A stretch of DNA of 64,000 bases from Cellulosimicrobium cellulans (GTDB lineage: Bacteria > Actinomycetota > Actinomycetes > Actinomycetales > Cellulomonadaceae), in the NCBI RefSeq assembly GCF_024124905.1, contig NZ_JAMXST010000003.1:620001-684000 (forward strand), read 5' to 3'. Within the stretch, counting starts at the first letter, position 1. Every line of letters begins with the position of its first letter. The notes beneath the pieces were generated by a model, which was given only the letters and a program-made list of their open reading frames with translations, searched no databases and was not told the DNA's origin. This document shows, in pieces, positions 53,577-61,987 of the stretch. The translations under genes were made by a program, and so were the position numbers.

Positions 53577-54362
53577 TCAGGCGCGGGCGACGACGAGGAC
53601 GGGCGCGAGCAGCCCGGCGCGGGTCGCCGCGACGTTGTTCCCGATCCGCGTCACGAACTCCTGACCGAACACGACGACGCGCCCGTCCTGCTCGGGAACC
53701 CCGCCGGCGGCGAGCGCCGCGCGCCGGTCCTCGACCCGCAGGACGTCGAACCCGGCGGCCGTCAGCGCGCGGCTGTAGTCGTCCGGGGTCTCGACGAACG
53801 ACGACCTGGCGTCGACCGCCCACGGCAGGGGGAAGGGCAGGTCGCCCGGTCCGACCCGCATCTGCTCGAACAGCCCGAACGGGCTCCCGGGGCGCACCAC
53901 GCGGTGGACCTCCGTGAAGAGCGCCGCCTTGTCCGGCACGTTCATGCCGACGTGGACGAGCATCGCGCGGTCGTGCGACGCGTCGTCGCAGGGCAGCCGC
54001 TCGCCGTCGCCCAGCGCGAACGTCACGAGGTCGGTGAGACCCGTCCGCGCGGTGAGCTCGCGCGCGGCGTCGACGAAGTCCGGACTGAGGTCCACCCCGG
54101 TGACCTGGCAGCCGTGCCGGTGCGCGGCGAGCCGCGCCGGCCCCCCGAGCCCGCTGCCGACGTCGAGCAGCGTGGTGCCCGGCGCGAGCCCGAGGAGGTC
54201 GAGGAGCGCGACGGTCGTCGTCACGCCCCCGGCGTGCAGCTCGTCGTACGGGGCGAGGGCGTCGACCGTCACGGGCCCGTCGCCGGCTCCTGCTGCGGCA
54301 AGGAGGCGGGCCGCGAGGTCCTTCCCGGCGTAGTGCTGCCGTACCTGCTGCGTCGTGGCCAT
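53577..54362 (-). CDS. class I SAM methyltransferase (UbiE/sterol-type)
   Basis: A 261-residue methyltransferase. The SAM site is TLLDVGSGLGGPARLAA (about 65-81), followed by VTGVDLSPDFVDAA and a later VHRVVRPGSPFGLFEQM. It begins MATTQQVRQHYAGKD at the ATG of 54362; a longer reading to 54461 would cover the MerR promoter region. The substrate is unknown. It is divergent from the TipA-like gene. Confidence 0.85.
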   Translation of the reverse strand: MATTQQVRQHYAGKDLAARLLAAAGAGDGPVTVDALAPYDELHAGGVTTTVALLDLLGLAPGTTLLDVGSGLGGPARLAAHRHGCQVTGVDLSPDFVDAARELTARTGLTDLVTFALGDGERLPCDDASHDRAMLVHVGMNVPDKAALFTEVHRVVRPGSPFGLFEQMRVGPGDLPFPLPWAVDARSSFVETPDDYSRALTAAGFDVLRVEDRRAALAAGGVPEQDGRVVVFGQEFVTRIGNNVAATRAGLLAPVLVVARA

Positions 54363-54465
54363 GGCGGCCTCCGTGCTCGTCGCGCCCACCCGCGGGCGCT
54401 CTCCCTCGACGGTACGCCCGTCGGCCCTGCCCTGCCGTGCCGGAAGCCCTGTCCGAGGCAACCTG

Positions 54466-54496
54466 TTGACCTTGACGTAACGTCAACTTCTAGCGT
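54466..54496 (+). promoter_or_regulatory. MerR-type promoter with 19-bp spacer
   Basis: TTGACC (54466-54471), a 19-bp spacer and TAGCGT (54491-54496) form the over-long promoter typical of MerR regulators. The palindrome TTGACGTAACGTCAA (54472-54486) sits in the spacer. The downstream TipA-like protein should bind here and activate its own gene. Confidence 0.85.
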
Positions 54497-54556
54497 GGTG
54501 CTCGTTGCCGCACGAGGCGACCGCCGAGCCACCGAGGCCGTGAGAGGAGACAGGAG

Positions 54557-55381
54557 ATGCACCCCGCCGGAACGACGAGCGAGCGTACGGCCGACTGGTC
54601 TATCCAGGAGGTCGCGCGCCTCGCCGGCACGACGAGCCGGACCCTGCGCCACTACGACGCGGTGGGGCTGCTGCGCCCGAGCCGGGTCGCGTCCAACGGC
54701 TATCGCCACTACGACGCCGACGCGCTCGTGCGGCTCCAGCGGATCCTGCTCCTGCGCGACCTCGGCCTCGGGCTCCCCGCGATCCGGGAGGCGCTCGACG
54801 GCGACCCGGGCGCGCGGGGCGACCGGCCGCCGTCGGGCAGGGACGCCCAGGTGCGGGCCCTGCGCGGCCACCTCGAGTGGCTGCAGGCGGAGCGGCAGCG
54901 GCTGGCGCGACAGATCGCGTCGGTCGAACGGACGATCACCACGATGGAAGGAGGTGGCGAGCTCATGGCGGACGACATGTTCGACGGGTTCGACCACACG
55001 CAGTACAAGGACGAGGTCGAGGACCGCTGGGGCAAGGACGCGTACGCGCGCGGCGACGCCTGGTGGCGCGGGATGTCCGACGACGAGCGGGCGGCGTGGC
55101 AGGCCCGCTCCCGCGAGCTCGGCGAGGACTGGGCCGCGGCGGCCGCGCGGGGCGTCGACCCGGCCTCCGAGGAGGCGCAGGCGCTCGCGCGCCGCCACGT
55201 CGAGTGGCTCGGCGCGATCCCCGGCACGCCGGGCGCCGGTGCGGCCCCGGTCAAGGAGTACGTCGTCGGTCTCGGCGAGATGTACGTGGCAGACGAGCGG
55301 TTCGCGAAGAACTACGGCGGTGTCGAGGGCGCGACGTTCGTGCGCGACGCCCTGCGCGTCTACGCGGACCTGCACCTGTAG
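54557..55381 (+). CDS. TipA-type MerR regulator with TipAS domain
   Basis: A 274-residue activator. The MerR helix-turn-helix (about 14-80) reads IQEVARLAGTTSRTLRHYDA and GLLRPSRVASNGYRHYD, then a coiled coil (about 95-130), then a TipAS-like domain (137-274) starting near MFDGFDHTQYKDEVEDRWG. TipAS binds thiopeptides and other multidrug ligands in Streptomyces. A strong ribosome site and in-frame ATG at 54965 would give the TipAS part alone. The promoter has the 19-bp MerR spacing, so autoactivation is likely. Confidence 0.93.
   Translation: MHPAGTTSERTADWSIQEVARLAGTTSRTLRHYDAVGLLRPSRVASNGYRHYDADALVRLQRILLLRDLGLGLPAIREALDGDPGARGDRPPSGRDAQVRALRGHLEWLQAERQRLARQIASVERTITTMEGGGELMADDMFDGFDHTQYKDEVEDRWGKDAYARGDAWWRGMSDDERAAWQARSRELGEDWAAAAARGVDPASEEAQALARRHVEWLGAIPGTPGAGAAPVKEYVVGLGEMYVADERFAKNYGGVEGATFVRDALRVYADLHL
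54948..54967 (+). promoter_or_regulatory. internal ribosome site for a short TipAS form
   Basis: AAGGAGGTG (54948-54956) stands 8 nt before an in-frame ATG (54965-54967). Translation from it gives a 138-residue drug-binding domain without the DNA-binding part, as known for Streptomyces tipA. Confidence 0.75.
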
Positions 55382-55388
55382 GGCTCGT

Positions 55389-55415
55389 GCCCGGGCCGGG
55401 ACCTCCGGCCCGGGC
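55389..55415 (+). terminator. hairpin after the tipA-like gene
   Basis: A perfect 11-bp stem (55389-55399 with 55405-55415) and a 5-nt loop begin 8 bp after the stop codon, without a T tract. TAGCCT at 55435-55440 is a likely -10 for the next gene. Confidence 0.65.
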
Positions 55416-55485
55416 GCGAACCGCGCGACGTCACTAGCCTGGAACGTGGCGGGACACGGGGCCCCGCCGCCGCCAGGAGGCAGCC

Positions 55486-57588
55486 ATGGCCACGACGTCG
55501 ACGTCCACCGGCCCGGCCACGACCCGCAACGTCGCCCTCGTGGGGCACAGCGGTTCGGGCAAGACCACGCTCGCGGAGGCGTTCCTCCATCGCGCGGGCG
55601 CGATCCCGCGGGCCGGGTCCGTCGCGGAGGGCACGACCGTCTGCGACCACGAGCCCGAGGAGGTCGCGCGCGGCATCTCGGTGAGCCTCAGCGTCGCGCA
55701 CCTCGACTGGCGGGCGCCGGACGGCGTCACGCACCAGGTCACCCTGCTCGACACCCCGGGGGCCCCGGACTTCGCCGGGTCCGTGGACGCGGCGCTCGCG
55801 GTGGCCGACCTCGCGGTCGTGGTGGTGAGCGCCGTCGACGGGGTCCAGTCGGGCACGGAGGAGGTCTGGCGGCGCTGCGACGAGGCGGGGATCCCCCGCC
55901 TCGTCGTCGTCTCCCAGGAGGACCGCGCGCGGGCGAGCTTCCGCACCGTCCTCGGCGCGCTGCGCGGCGCGCTCGACGCGCCGTTCGTGCCGCTCGAGCT
56001 CCCGCTCGGCGAGGAGCAGTCGCTGCACGGCGTGGCCGACGTCCTCACCGAGCGCGCCCGGGAGTACGACGGCGACGGCCGCACCCACGAGGAGGACGTC
56101 CCCGCGGACGTGCGCGACGAGGAGCACGCCCTGCACGACGAGGTCGTGGAGGAGATCGTCACGCACGACGACGACCAGCTCGAGGCGTACCTCGCGGGCG
56201 ACGAGCCCGGGGCGGCGGACCTCGAGCGCACGCTCGCGCACGAGGTGCTCACGGGCGAGGCCGTGCCCGTCCTGCTCGCGTCCGCGGTGACGGGCGTCGG
56301 CGTCGACCGCGTGCTCGACCTCGTGTGCGAGCTCGGCCCCTCGCCCGCCGACCGCGCGGCCGTCGTCGCGCTGCCCGACGGCGCGGGGTCGGCGGGCGCC
56401 GACGGCTCCCCGTCGGGCGCGACGACCGAGGTCGCGGCCGACCCGTCCGGGGACGCGCTCGTGCACGTGTTCCGGACGGTCGTCGACCCGTTCGTGGGCC
56501 AGGTGTCGGTGTTCAAGGTGCTCTCCGGGTCCGTCGCGACGGGCGACCGCCTCGTGAGCACCGCGACGGGCGCCGAGGACCGCGTGCACGGTCTGTTCCG
56601 GCTGCGCGGGCGCGAGCACGTCGCGGTCGACCGCGTGGTCGCCGGTGACGTGGCCGCCGTCGCGAAGCTCTCCGCCGCCGCGACCGGGACGCTGCTCGCA
56701 GGGCGACGGATGCCCGTCGCCGCGCGCGACCTGCCGTCGCGCGCACCCGTCTACGCGCTCGCGCTGCGGCCGGTGTCCCAGTCCGACGACGACAAGCTCT
56801 CCGCCGCGCTCACCCGCCTGCGCGCCGAGGACCCGACCCTGCACGTCGACCTCACCGGGTCGCAGGCCGTGCTCAGGGGCCTCGGCGACACGCACCTCGC
56901 CGTCGCGGTCGAGCGGCTGGAACGCTCGTTCGGCGTGCGCGTCACGACCGAGCCCGTCCAGGTCGCGTACCGCGAGACCGTCACGCGCGCCGTCGAGGTC
57001 GAGGGCAAGGTGAAGAAGCAGTCGGGCGGGCACGGGCAGTTCGCGGTGGTGCAGCTCCGGGTGTCGCCGCTCCCGCGCGGCGACGGGTTCGAGTTCGTGA
57101 GCTCCGTCGTCGGCGGGTCGGTGCCGCGCCAGTACCTCCCCGCCGTGGAGCGCGGTGCGCGCGAGGCCATGGAGAGCGGCGGGCCGCACGGCTACCCGGT
57201 CGTCGACCTGCGCGTCGAGGTGCTCGACGGAAAGGCGCACTCCGTCGACTCGTCCGACATGGCGTTCCGCACCGCGGGCGGGGTCGGGGTGCGCGAGGCG
57301 CTCGCGGCCGCGGGCACCGTCGTCCTGGAACCCGTCTCCGCCGTGTCCGTGACCGTCCCGTCCGACGCGCAGGGCGACGTCATGGGCGACCTCTCCGCGC
57401 GCCGCGGCCACATCACCGCGACCGACTCCCTGCCCGACGGCCGCGTCCGCGTCGACGCGCTCGTCCCCGAGGCCGAGCTCACCCGCTACGTCCTCGACCT
57501 GCGCTCCCTCACGGGCGGGCGAGGGTCGTTCACGGCCGCCCCCGACCGCTACGAGGTCCTGCCCGGCGGCGTCGGGGCGAGTCGCTAG
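55486..57588 (+). CDS. EF-G-like translational GTPase
   Basis: A 700-residue protein with the five-domain EF-G layout. G1 is GHSGSGKTTLAEAF (about 20-33) and G3 is LLDTPGAPDF. The G4 position reads VVSQEDRARAS instead of NKxD, so guanine recognition may be changed. Domain IV-like GHGQFAVVQLRV follows, and the C-terminal RRGHITATDS and a domain V are present. This is the actinobacterial EF-G paralogue class, not the main EF-G; its role is unclear. AGGAGG stands 5 nt before the ATG. It is the last core-type gene before the island. Confidence 0.9.
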   Translation: MATTSTSTGPATTRNVALVGHSGSGKTTLAEAFLHRAGAIPRAGSVAEGTTVCDHEPEEVARGISVSLSVAHLDWRAPDGVTHQVTLLDTPGAPDFAGSVDAALAVADLAVVVVSAVDGVQSGTEEVWRRCDEAGIPRLVVVSQEDRARASFRTVLGALRGALDAPFVPLELPLGEEQSLHGVADVLTERAREYDGDGRTHEEDVPADVRDEEHALHDEVVEEIVTHDDDQLEAYLAGDEPGAADLERTLAHEVLTGEAVPVLLASAVTGVGVDRVLDLVCELGPSPADRAAVVALPDGAGSAGADGSPSGATTEVAADPSGDALVHVFRTVVDPFVGQVSVFKVLSGSVATGDRLVSTATGAEDRVHGLFRLRGREHVAVDRVVAGDVAAVAKLSAAATGTLLAGRRMPVAARDLPSRAPVYALALRPVSQSDDDKLSAALTRLRAEDPTLHVDLTGSQAVLRGLGDTHLAVAVERLERSFGVRVTTEPVQVAYRETVTRAVEVEGKVKKQSGGHGQFAVVQLRVSPLPRGDGFEFVSSVVGGSVPRQYLPAVERGAREAMESGGPHGYPVVDLRVEVLDGKAHSVDSSDMAFRTAGGVGVREALAAAGTVVLEPVSAVSVTVPSDAQGDVMGDLSARRGHITATDSLPDGRVRVDALVPEAELTRYVLDLRSLTGGRGSFTAAPDRYEVLPGGVGASR

Positions 57589-57789
57589 GGGTGTTCACCT
57601 CGACGAGTCGCGGTGTGACTATCACGAGTTAGCTGGTAGTGATGCGTGCTTAAGGGGTGCGAGTTGCTCGTTCTCGCGACTACGAATCCACGTCGGTTCG
57701 TCGACCGACGCGGCGCGCCCCACTGCGCCTCGTCGTGTAACGGCCCTACTCGGGGCGCGGCTGGTCTCCTCGCTCGCTGGTTCGTCGGC

Positions 57790-59637
57790 TCACGACTCGT
57801 TCCGACCCTTCCTCGCCTCTTCTCCGACCCGGTCGGTGAGTTCCTGGAAGATGGTGTGTACTCGCTCAGGGTCCTTGGCCAGCGGGCGATGCACGGCCAG
57901 AACGTAGTCCCGCACGGCGGTGTCGGCGAGCTTGCTGTGGGCCTTCTCCTGCAGGAGGGCGAGCAGGTCCGGGCCGCCCGCCTCTTGGATACCTTCCACG
58001 ATCTCGATGTCTTGGAGGTCGAGGACCTGCAACGGCAGGACGTCCGGTGCGGTCAATAGATCGGCGTCGTGCAGCGCGGTGCGGATCTTCTCGGCGGTGA
58101 TCGGGTTGATCGGGAATCCCTCGGTCGCCAGCACGATCGGCTGGAACACTCTGGGCCCGGCTGGTCTCGCCGTCGAGGTCAGCCGTGACTCGTCCGCACG
58201 GATCTTGTCGATCGTGGACTGCAGCTGGCGCGCTTTAGTGATCAGCAGCGTGTCGATCTCCCGGTCGATGGCACCAGGGGTACGTCCGTGCGCCGTGTCG
58301 CGGGTAGGCGAGCGGGTGGAGACGTCGAGGACGACCCAGCCGCTCGGGTAGGCGATCGCGCAGTCAGCGATCTTCACCCCTGGGGCAGCGTACGCCGTCT
58401 GTAGCGCGCGCTCGTCGTAGACGCGGCCAGCGCCAGCGACGGAGGTGATCGCCTCGGTGGCGTAGACCTCGTTGTAGTGGCGCAACCGTTCTGAGAATTG
58501 GCCGCGCCGCTTGTTGTCGCTCCTAAGGTGGGTATTGACGTCCCAGTACGGCAACCAGCTGAAGACTCTCTCGATCAGGAGCTGAGGGTCGATGACCAAG
58601 GTCATACCGTCGTCGTAGTGCAAGGCCGGGAACTGACGCAGGACGTCGGTGTTCCACGGGCCCGGCGGATTTTCCCTCAGGTGTTCCATGACCTGGCTGT
58701 AGTTCCCGGCGATCGCGTCGAGCGTGACCGTGACGGCGTCGGCGGGGATCCCGACGGCCGTCAGGGATGCATCCTGGATGGTTACCTGTCCGGTCCGCGC
58801 CGACTGCCACATCGCCAAGGTCATGATCGCGACGTGGAGCAGATCTGCTCCCGTGGCCTCCCGGTACAGGTCGGCCAGGAAGTCGCCCGGCGCAGTGGGG
58901 TCGGCAGCGGGCAGTTGGAACCAGGTCCGGTACCAGCGCGCGAGCATGGACTGCAGCGTCCGGGGCGTGTGGAAGATCTGGTTGCTGACCATCTCCCGCT
59001 GCAGCGCCTCCCCATCGACGGCGCCCTCAGACGCATTCGCGTAGTCCGCGCCGAGAAGCTCGCCCACAGCCAGCGGCAACATGACGAAGGCCGTCTCTGC
59101 TGCCTCGCCGCGCAGCGGGTCCTCCGGCATGAGCGGGCACCGTGCGGCCGCGAGGCAGGCGAGGACCTGCAGCTGCTGGGGTGTGACGAGGTGCCGGTTC
59201 TCCTGCGCTGCGAGCAGTGCCCGAGCTCTCGTGGCCTGCGGCTCGGGCAGGAGCGCCAGGTAGTCCCGATCGACTTCTGCGTAGTCGGTGGCCGCCCGTA
59301 GCCGAGCGAGCCAGAGTGCGCAGAAGAGCAGCACGTCGCCAGCAGCCACGCGTCCCAGCACCTCAAGGAACGCACGCAGGTCCGTCGGGGTCTCGTTGAG
59401 CTCGACAAGGGTCGTATACACCATGACGAGATCGATGGGCTCGGGCTCGCGAGACAGATGCTCGGGCAGGTACAACCCGGACGGAGCCAGCGAGAACGTC
59501 GGCTCGAGGGCGCGCACCGTCGTGCCCTCAAAGTACGTGGCACCAGTTTCAGGGCTCGCGAGAAACCCGTCGAGACCAGCAGGGATGCCCCCGGTCATGG
59601 CACGAACCAGTCTCTCCAACCCGTCGTCACTGCTCAT
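57790..59637 (-). CDS. unrecognised 615-residue protein of the accessory island
   Basis: I do not recognise this protein. It is mostly helical from residue 1 to about 390 and has no signal peptide or membrane segment. Near 418-437, KIADCAIAYPSGWVVLDVS is a beta-strand pattern with two acidic residues that recalls the core of restriction-endonuclease-like folds, and a helix (RQLQSTIDKIRAD) follows; this is weak evidence. The ATG at 59637 is 7 nt after TACGGT (complement of 59645-59650), which favours it over longer reading frames up to 59820. Codon use is less GC-biased than in the core genes. Neighbours are abortive-infection-type genes, so a defence role is possible. Confidence 0.7.
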   Translation of the reverse strand: MSSDDGLERLVRAMTGGIPAGLDGFLASPETGATYFEGTTVRALEPTFSLAPSGLYLPEHLSREPEPIDLVMVYTTLVELNETPTDLRAFLEVLGRVAAGDVLLFCALWLARLRAATDYAEVDRDYLALLPEPQATRARALLAAQENRHLVTPQQLQVLACLAAARCPLMPEDPLRGEAAETAFVMLPLAVGELLGADYANASEGAVDGEALQREMVSNQIFHTPRTLQSMLARWYRTWFQLPAADPTAPGDFLADLYREATGADLLHVAIMTLAMWQSARTGQVTIQDASLTAVGIPADAVTVTLDAIAGNYSQVMEHLRENPPGPWNTDVLRQFPALHYDDGMTLVIDPQLLIERVFSWLPYWDVNTHLRSDNKRRGQFSERLRHYNEVYATEAITSVAGAGRVYDERALQTAYAAPGVKIADCAIAYPSGWVVLDVSTRSPTRDTAHGRTPGAIDREIDTLLITKARQLQSTIDKIRADESRLTSTARPAGPRVFQPIVLATEGFPINPITAEKIRTALHDADLLTAPDVLPLQVLDLQDIEIVEGIQEAGGPDLLALLQEKAHSKLADTAVRDYVLAVHRPLAKDPERVHTIFQELTDRVGEEARKGRNES

Positions 59638-59809
59638 GCTGCAGACCGTAGCGCCCGCCACGAGTCGAATTGCTCGCTGCCGCTGCGCGAGCGCTTCTGC
59701 AGCGCGACATGGCTTGGACATCCCGTCCGCCTCGAACACGGCGCGCGCGTAGTCGCTCGGGACCTGGCGCGGGCTACTTCGCCCCGAAGTGCGAGCTCTC
59801 GCATCAGAT

Positions 59810-59995
59810 TCAACTCGCATTCTGTAGAACGCCGATAACGGACTTCATGTGGTTTTGTGCTGCTTGCCCGGGTTGTTCCGCGGGTTCCTCGGCGTTCCCC
59901 TCGAGCAGCGCTTCGACCTCCGTGGCGTAGAAGCGGCGGTGCCAGCCTAGGGTCCGAATGGCCGTCAGCCGACCGGACCGGGCCCAGCGGCGACC
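59810..59995 (-). pseudogene. remnant of BldC/excisionase-type DNA-binding protein
   Basis: Read on the minus strand, this stretch encodes RRWARSGRLTAIRTLGWHRR followed by FYATEVEALLEG and a stop at 59810. It matches the second half of the MerR-like helix-turn-helix of BldC and Xis proteins (usually RTLGGHRR). The first helices are missing or changed beyond recognition and no start codon is evident. It may be the leftover excisionase of an integrated element. Confidence 0.65.
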
Positions 59996-60059
59996 CCGTG
60001 TGGGTTGATGAGCAGATAATCGGGTCCTTGATGCCGGTGCTCGATCCCTGAGGAGCTTG

Positions 60060-61130
60060 ATGCCTGAGAAGTCCGTCGAACAGCTCGTGCATGAGGCGCT
60101 TGATCTGTTTGATGATCAGTCCCAGCCGGTCGCGAGCCACGTGCGCCGGGCGATACGGATCGCGACACGGCGGCAGGACTACGTCGCCTTGATCCGCTTG
60201 CTGCCCGAGACGTTCGATTACACGGCCAAGGGGCCGATCGACCACCCGGCATTCACCGACGCGCGGGCGAACCTGGCTCTTCTCGTCGGTGTCGAGGAAG
60301 CCGATCGTCAAGTGCTGCAGATCACGAGACGCCACCTTCGCGGTCGGTTGAGCACCCGCGAAGGGGGTAATGTGCACGGGGCCAGCGTTGGGCAGCTCGA
60401 GGCGCAGTTGGGGCAGGTCTCCGACGCCGTGAGGCACTACTCGACGGTGCCGGGCAACCTCACGCAGATCGACACCTACTTCGTGGCGAAGAACTACGAC
60501 AAAGCCACCGCCGACATCCTGCCCTACCAGGCGGACCTCCAGACCGTGCTGGAGAGGATCAGGCAGGTTGTGCACGACATGCTTGTCGAGACCGAGCGAC
60601 AACTGGAGTCCGGGCAGCGTCGGCCGAGTGTCTTCGAGCGTGGTCAGGCCTACATCGAGGCGTCGCTGGCTCGGCGGGCGCCCGAAGCGCTTGCTCGGTT
60701 CAGAGCGGCCGAAGACGCGCTCGAGGAGGGGATGCCGGAGGACCTGAGCCATGCCCTCACTTCCTGCCGGCGGATGATCAAAGCGCTGGCGGATGCGCTG
60801 TATCCAGCGACAGGCGAGGCGTTCACCGGCGCCGATGGGCGCGAACGCGTCATGTCTGACGAGGCGTACAACAACCGGCTCCTGCAGTTCGCGTTGGAGA
60901 ACATCGACGGGTCGACACATCAGGGGTTGGTCAAGGAGACCTTGCGGGGCCTGGGGAACCGGCTCGCCCGACTCAACGAGCTGTCCTCGAAGGGAGTGCA
61001 CGACGAGGTCTCCAGTGCAGAGGCGGAGACGTGCCTGATGTGGACCTACCTCACCGCTGCGGACTTCCTACGGATCGCCGACGGCACGAGCCCACGCACT
61101 CAGGCACGCGCTGAAGCAACTGGGCAATGA
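60060..61130 (+). CDS. AbiTii-like/HEPN-like protein
   Basis: A 356-residue, mostly helical soluble protein. The N-terminal LVHEALDLFDDQSQPVASHV, followed by RRAIRIATRRQDYVAL, resembles the AbiTii domain found in phage-abortive-infection proteins. The C-terminal part, with RLNELSSKGVHDEVSSAEAE and TYLTAADFLRIADG, resembles small helical domains paired with AbiTii. Both are read by eye and are moderate. AGGAG (60051-60055) precedes the ATG, and a GATAAT -10-like hexamer lies at 60015-60020. It converges on the Abi_2-type gene. Confidence 0.55.
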   Translation: MPEKSVEQLVHEALDLFDDQSQPVASHVRRAIRIATRRQDYVALIRLLPETFDYTAKGPIDHPAFTDARANLALLVGVEEADRQVLQITRRHLRGRLSTREGGNVHGASVGQLEAQLGQVSDAVRHYSTVPGNLTQIDTYFVAKNYDKATADILPYQADLQTVLERIRQVVHDMLVETERQLESGQRRPSVFERGQAYIEASLARRAPEALARFRAAEDALEEGMPEDLSHALTSCRRMIKALADALYPATGEAFTGADGRERVMSDEAYNNRLLQFALENIDGSTHQGLVKETLRGLGNRLARLNELSSKGVHDEVSSAEAETCLMWTYLTAADFLRIADGTSPRTQARAEATGQ

Positions 61131-61172
61131 CCCGTCCTGGCGGACAACACCGTCACCGAAAGAGCAGGCGGG

Positions 61173-61892
61173 TCACCAGGTCCGTCGCGGGTCCTCGCGG
61201 ATGATCCGACGAAGGGGGCTGCGCGCCGCAGCGAGCGAGGGGAAGGTCGGGTCGATCTTCGACAGCAACGACAAGATGCCGTTGAGTCGGTGACGCACCT
61301 CGACATCGAGCAGGTTGTCGTGGTGCGCGACCCGGTTACGCAGACGACGAAGAGTCTCCAGCTGGTTGCCGATCGCCTTACGGCCGGCTTGGCTCGGGTC
61401 GGCATGAGGGAACGCTCTGTGCAGCACGTCGGTCCATAGCTGCTCCTGACGGGCGGCCGACTCGGACGCGGAGATCGGGCGTATCACCTTGACCCAGGCA
61501 CCGAACATGAGCTGAGCAACAATGTCGTCGTGCGTCACGCCCGCACCGTGGCGAGGGTGCTTCGGGTGTCGCTCTGCCGCTTCCTTGCCAGCCCAGTAGC
61601 GCGCATCGGCGACGGGCTTTCCCAGCACCGCGTACAGCGTGGGCGCGGCGCCACCGTTGCTCGTCCAGTCCTGGGGGTAGCCCTGGGCGGTGTTCCATGC
61701 GGCGAGTTGCGGGTCGATCGCGTTCCGGACCGCCACCTCGACGAACGACAGCTGTGCGTGCAGCGCGCCCGCGAGCTCGGTGACCCACAGGTACAGGTCG
61801 GCTGCGCGAGCTATATCGTCGTCGGCTGCGGTCAGGTAGGTGGCCAGCCTGGCTTGCCCGAGGAACGACTCCAACGTCCTTTGCCGCGTCAC
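61173..61892 (-). CDS. Abi_2/AbiF-type HEPN protein
   Basis: A 239-residue helical protein of the Abi_2 (AbiD/AbiF) family. The first family block is LSFVEVAVRNAIDPQLAAW (about 49-65); the HEPN catalytic motif R-N-x-x-x-H is RNRVAHHDNLL (Arg185 to His190). HEPN proteins of this kind are usually RNA-cutting toxins in phage defence. The GTG is 7 nt after TACGGT (complement of 61900-61905), with CTGACG (complement of 61923-61928) 17 bp further up, so it should be leaderless. A candidate structured RNA starts divergently within 25 bp. Confidence 0.82.
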   Translation of the reverse strand: MTRQRTLESFLGQARLATYLTAADDDIARAADLYLWVTELAGALHAQLSFVEVAVRNAIDPQLAAWNTAQGYPQDWTSNGGAAPTLYAVLGKPVADARYWAGKEAAERHPKHPRHGAGVTHDDIVAQLMFGAWVKVIRPISASESAARQEQLWTDVLHRAFPHADPSQAGRKAIGNQLETLRRLRNRVAHHDNLLDVEVRHRLNGILSLLSKIDPTFPSLAAARSPLRRIIREDPRRTW

Positions 61893-61915
61893 ACGCGAGA
61901 CCGTACACTGGTAGT

Positions 61916-61987
61916 TAGCGAGCGTCAGGCTTGGACTGGCGCACCTACCTCAGAACCCCCTCGCTTCGGCGAGGGGGTTCTTGTTTT
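61916..61987 (+). ncRNA. candidate structured small RNA beside the Abi_2 gene
   Basis: TTGCCG (61881-61886), 17 bp and TACACT (61904-61909) form a rightward promoter. The short transcript can fold into a 7-bp helix (61922-61928 with 61936-61942, one U-G pair) with loop GCUUGGA; an outer GGTAG/CTACC pair (61910-61914 with 61945-61949) is possible if it starts earlier. It ends in a textbook intrinsic terminator. No open reading frame of note is inside. Small RNAs are known next to abiF genes, and this one may be such a partner; the exact 5' end is unknown. Confidence 0.5.
61953..61987 (+). terminator. intrinsic terminator with UUCG loop
   Basis: A perfect 12-bp stem (61953-61964 with 61969-61980) closed by TTCG is followed by TTGTTTT. 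It points rightward although no rightward protein gene ends here, which is why a small RNA is proposed upstream. Confidence 0.88.

Noticed and set aside
57600-57789. tRNA gene or att site at the island edge
   Set aside because: No cloverleaf or repeat partner could be found by eye; this stretch shows nothing I can support.
57646-58059. 137-codon plus-strand frame at the island start
   Set aside because: It runs antisense into the 615-aa gene and resembles no family.
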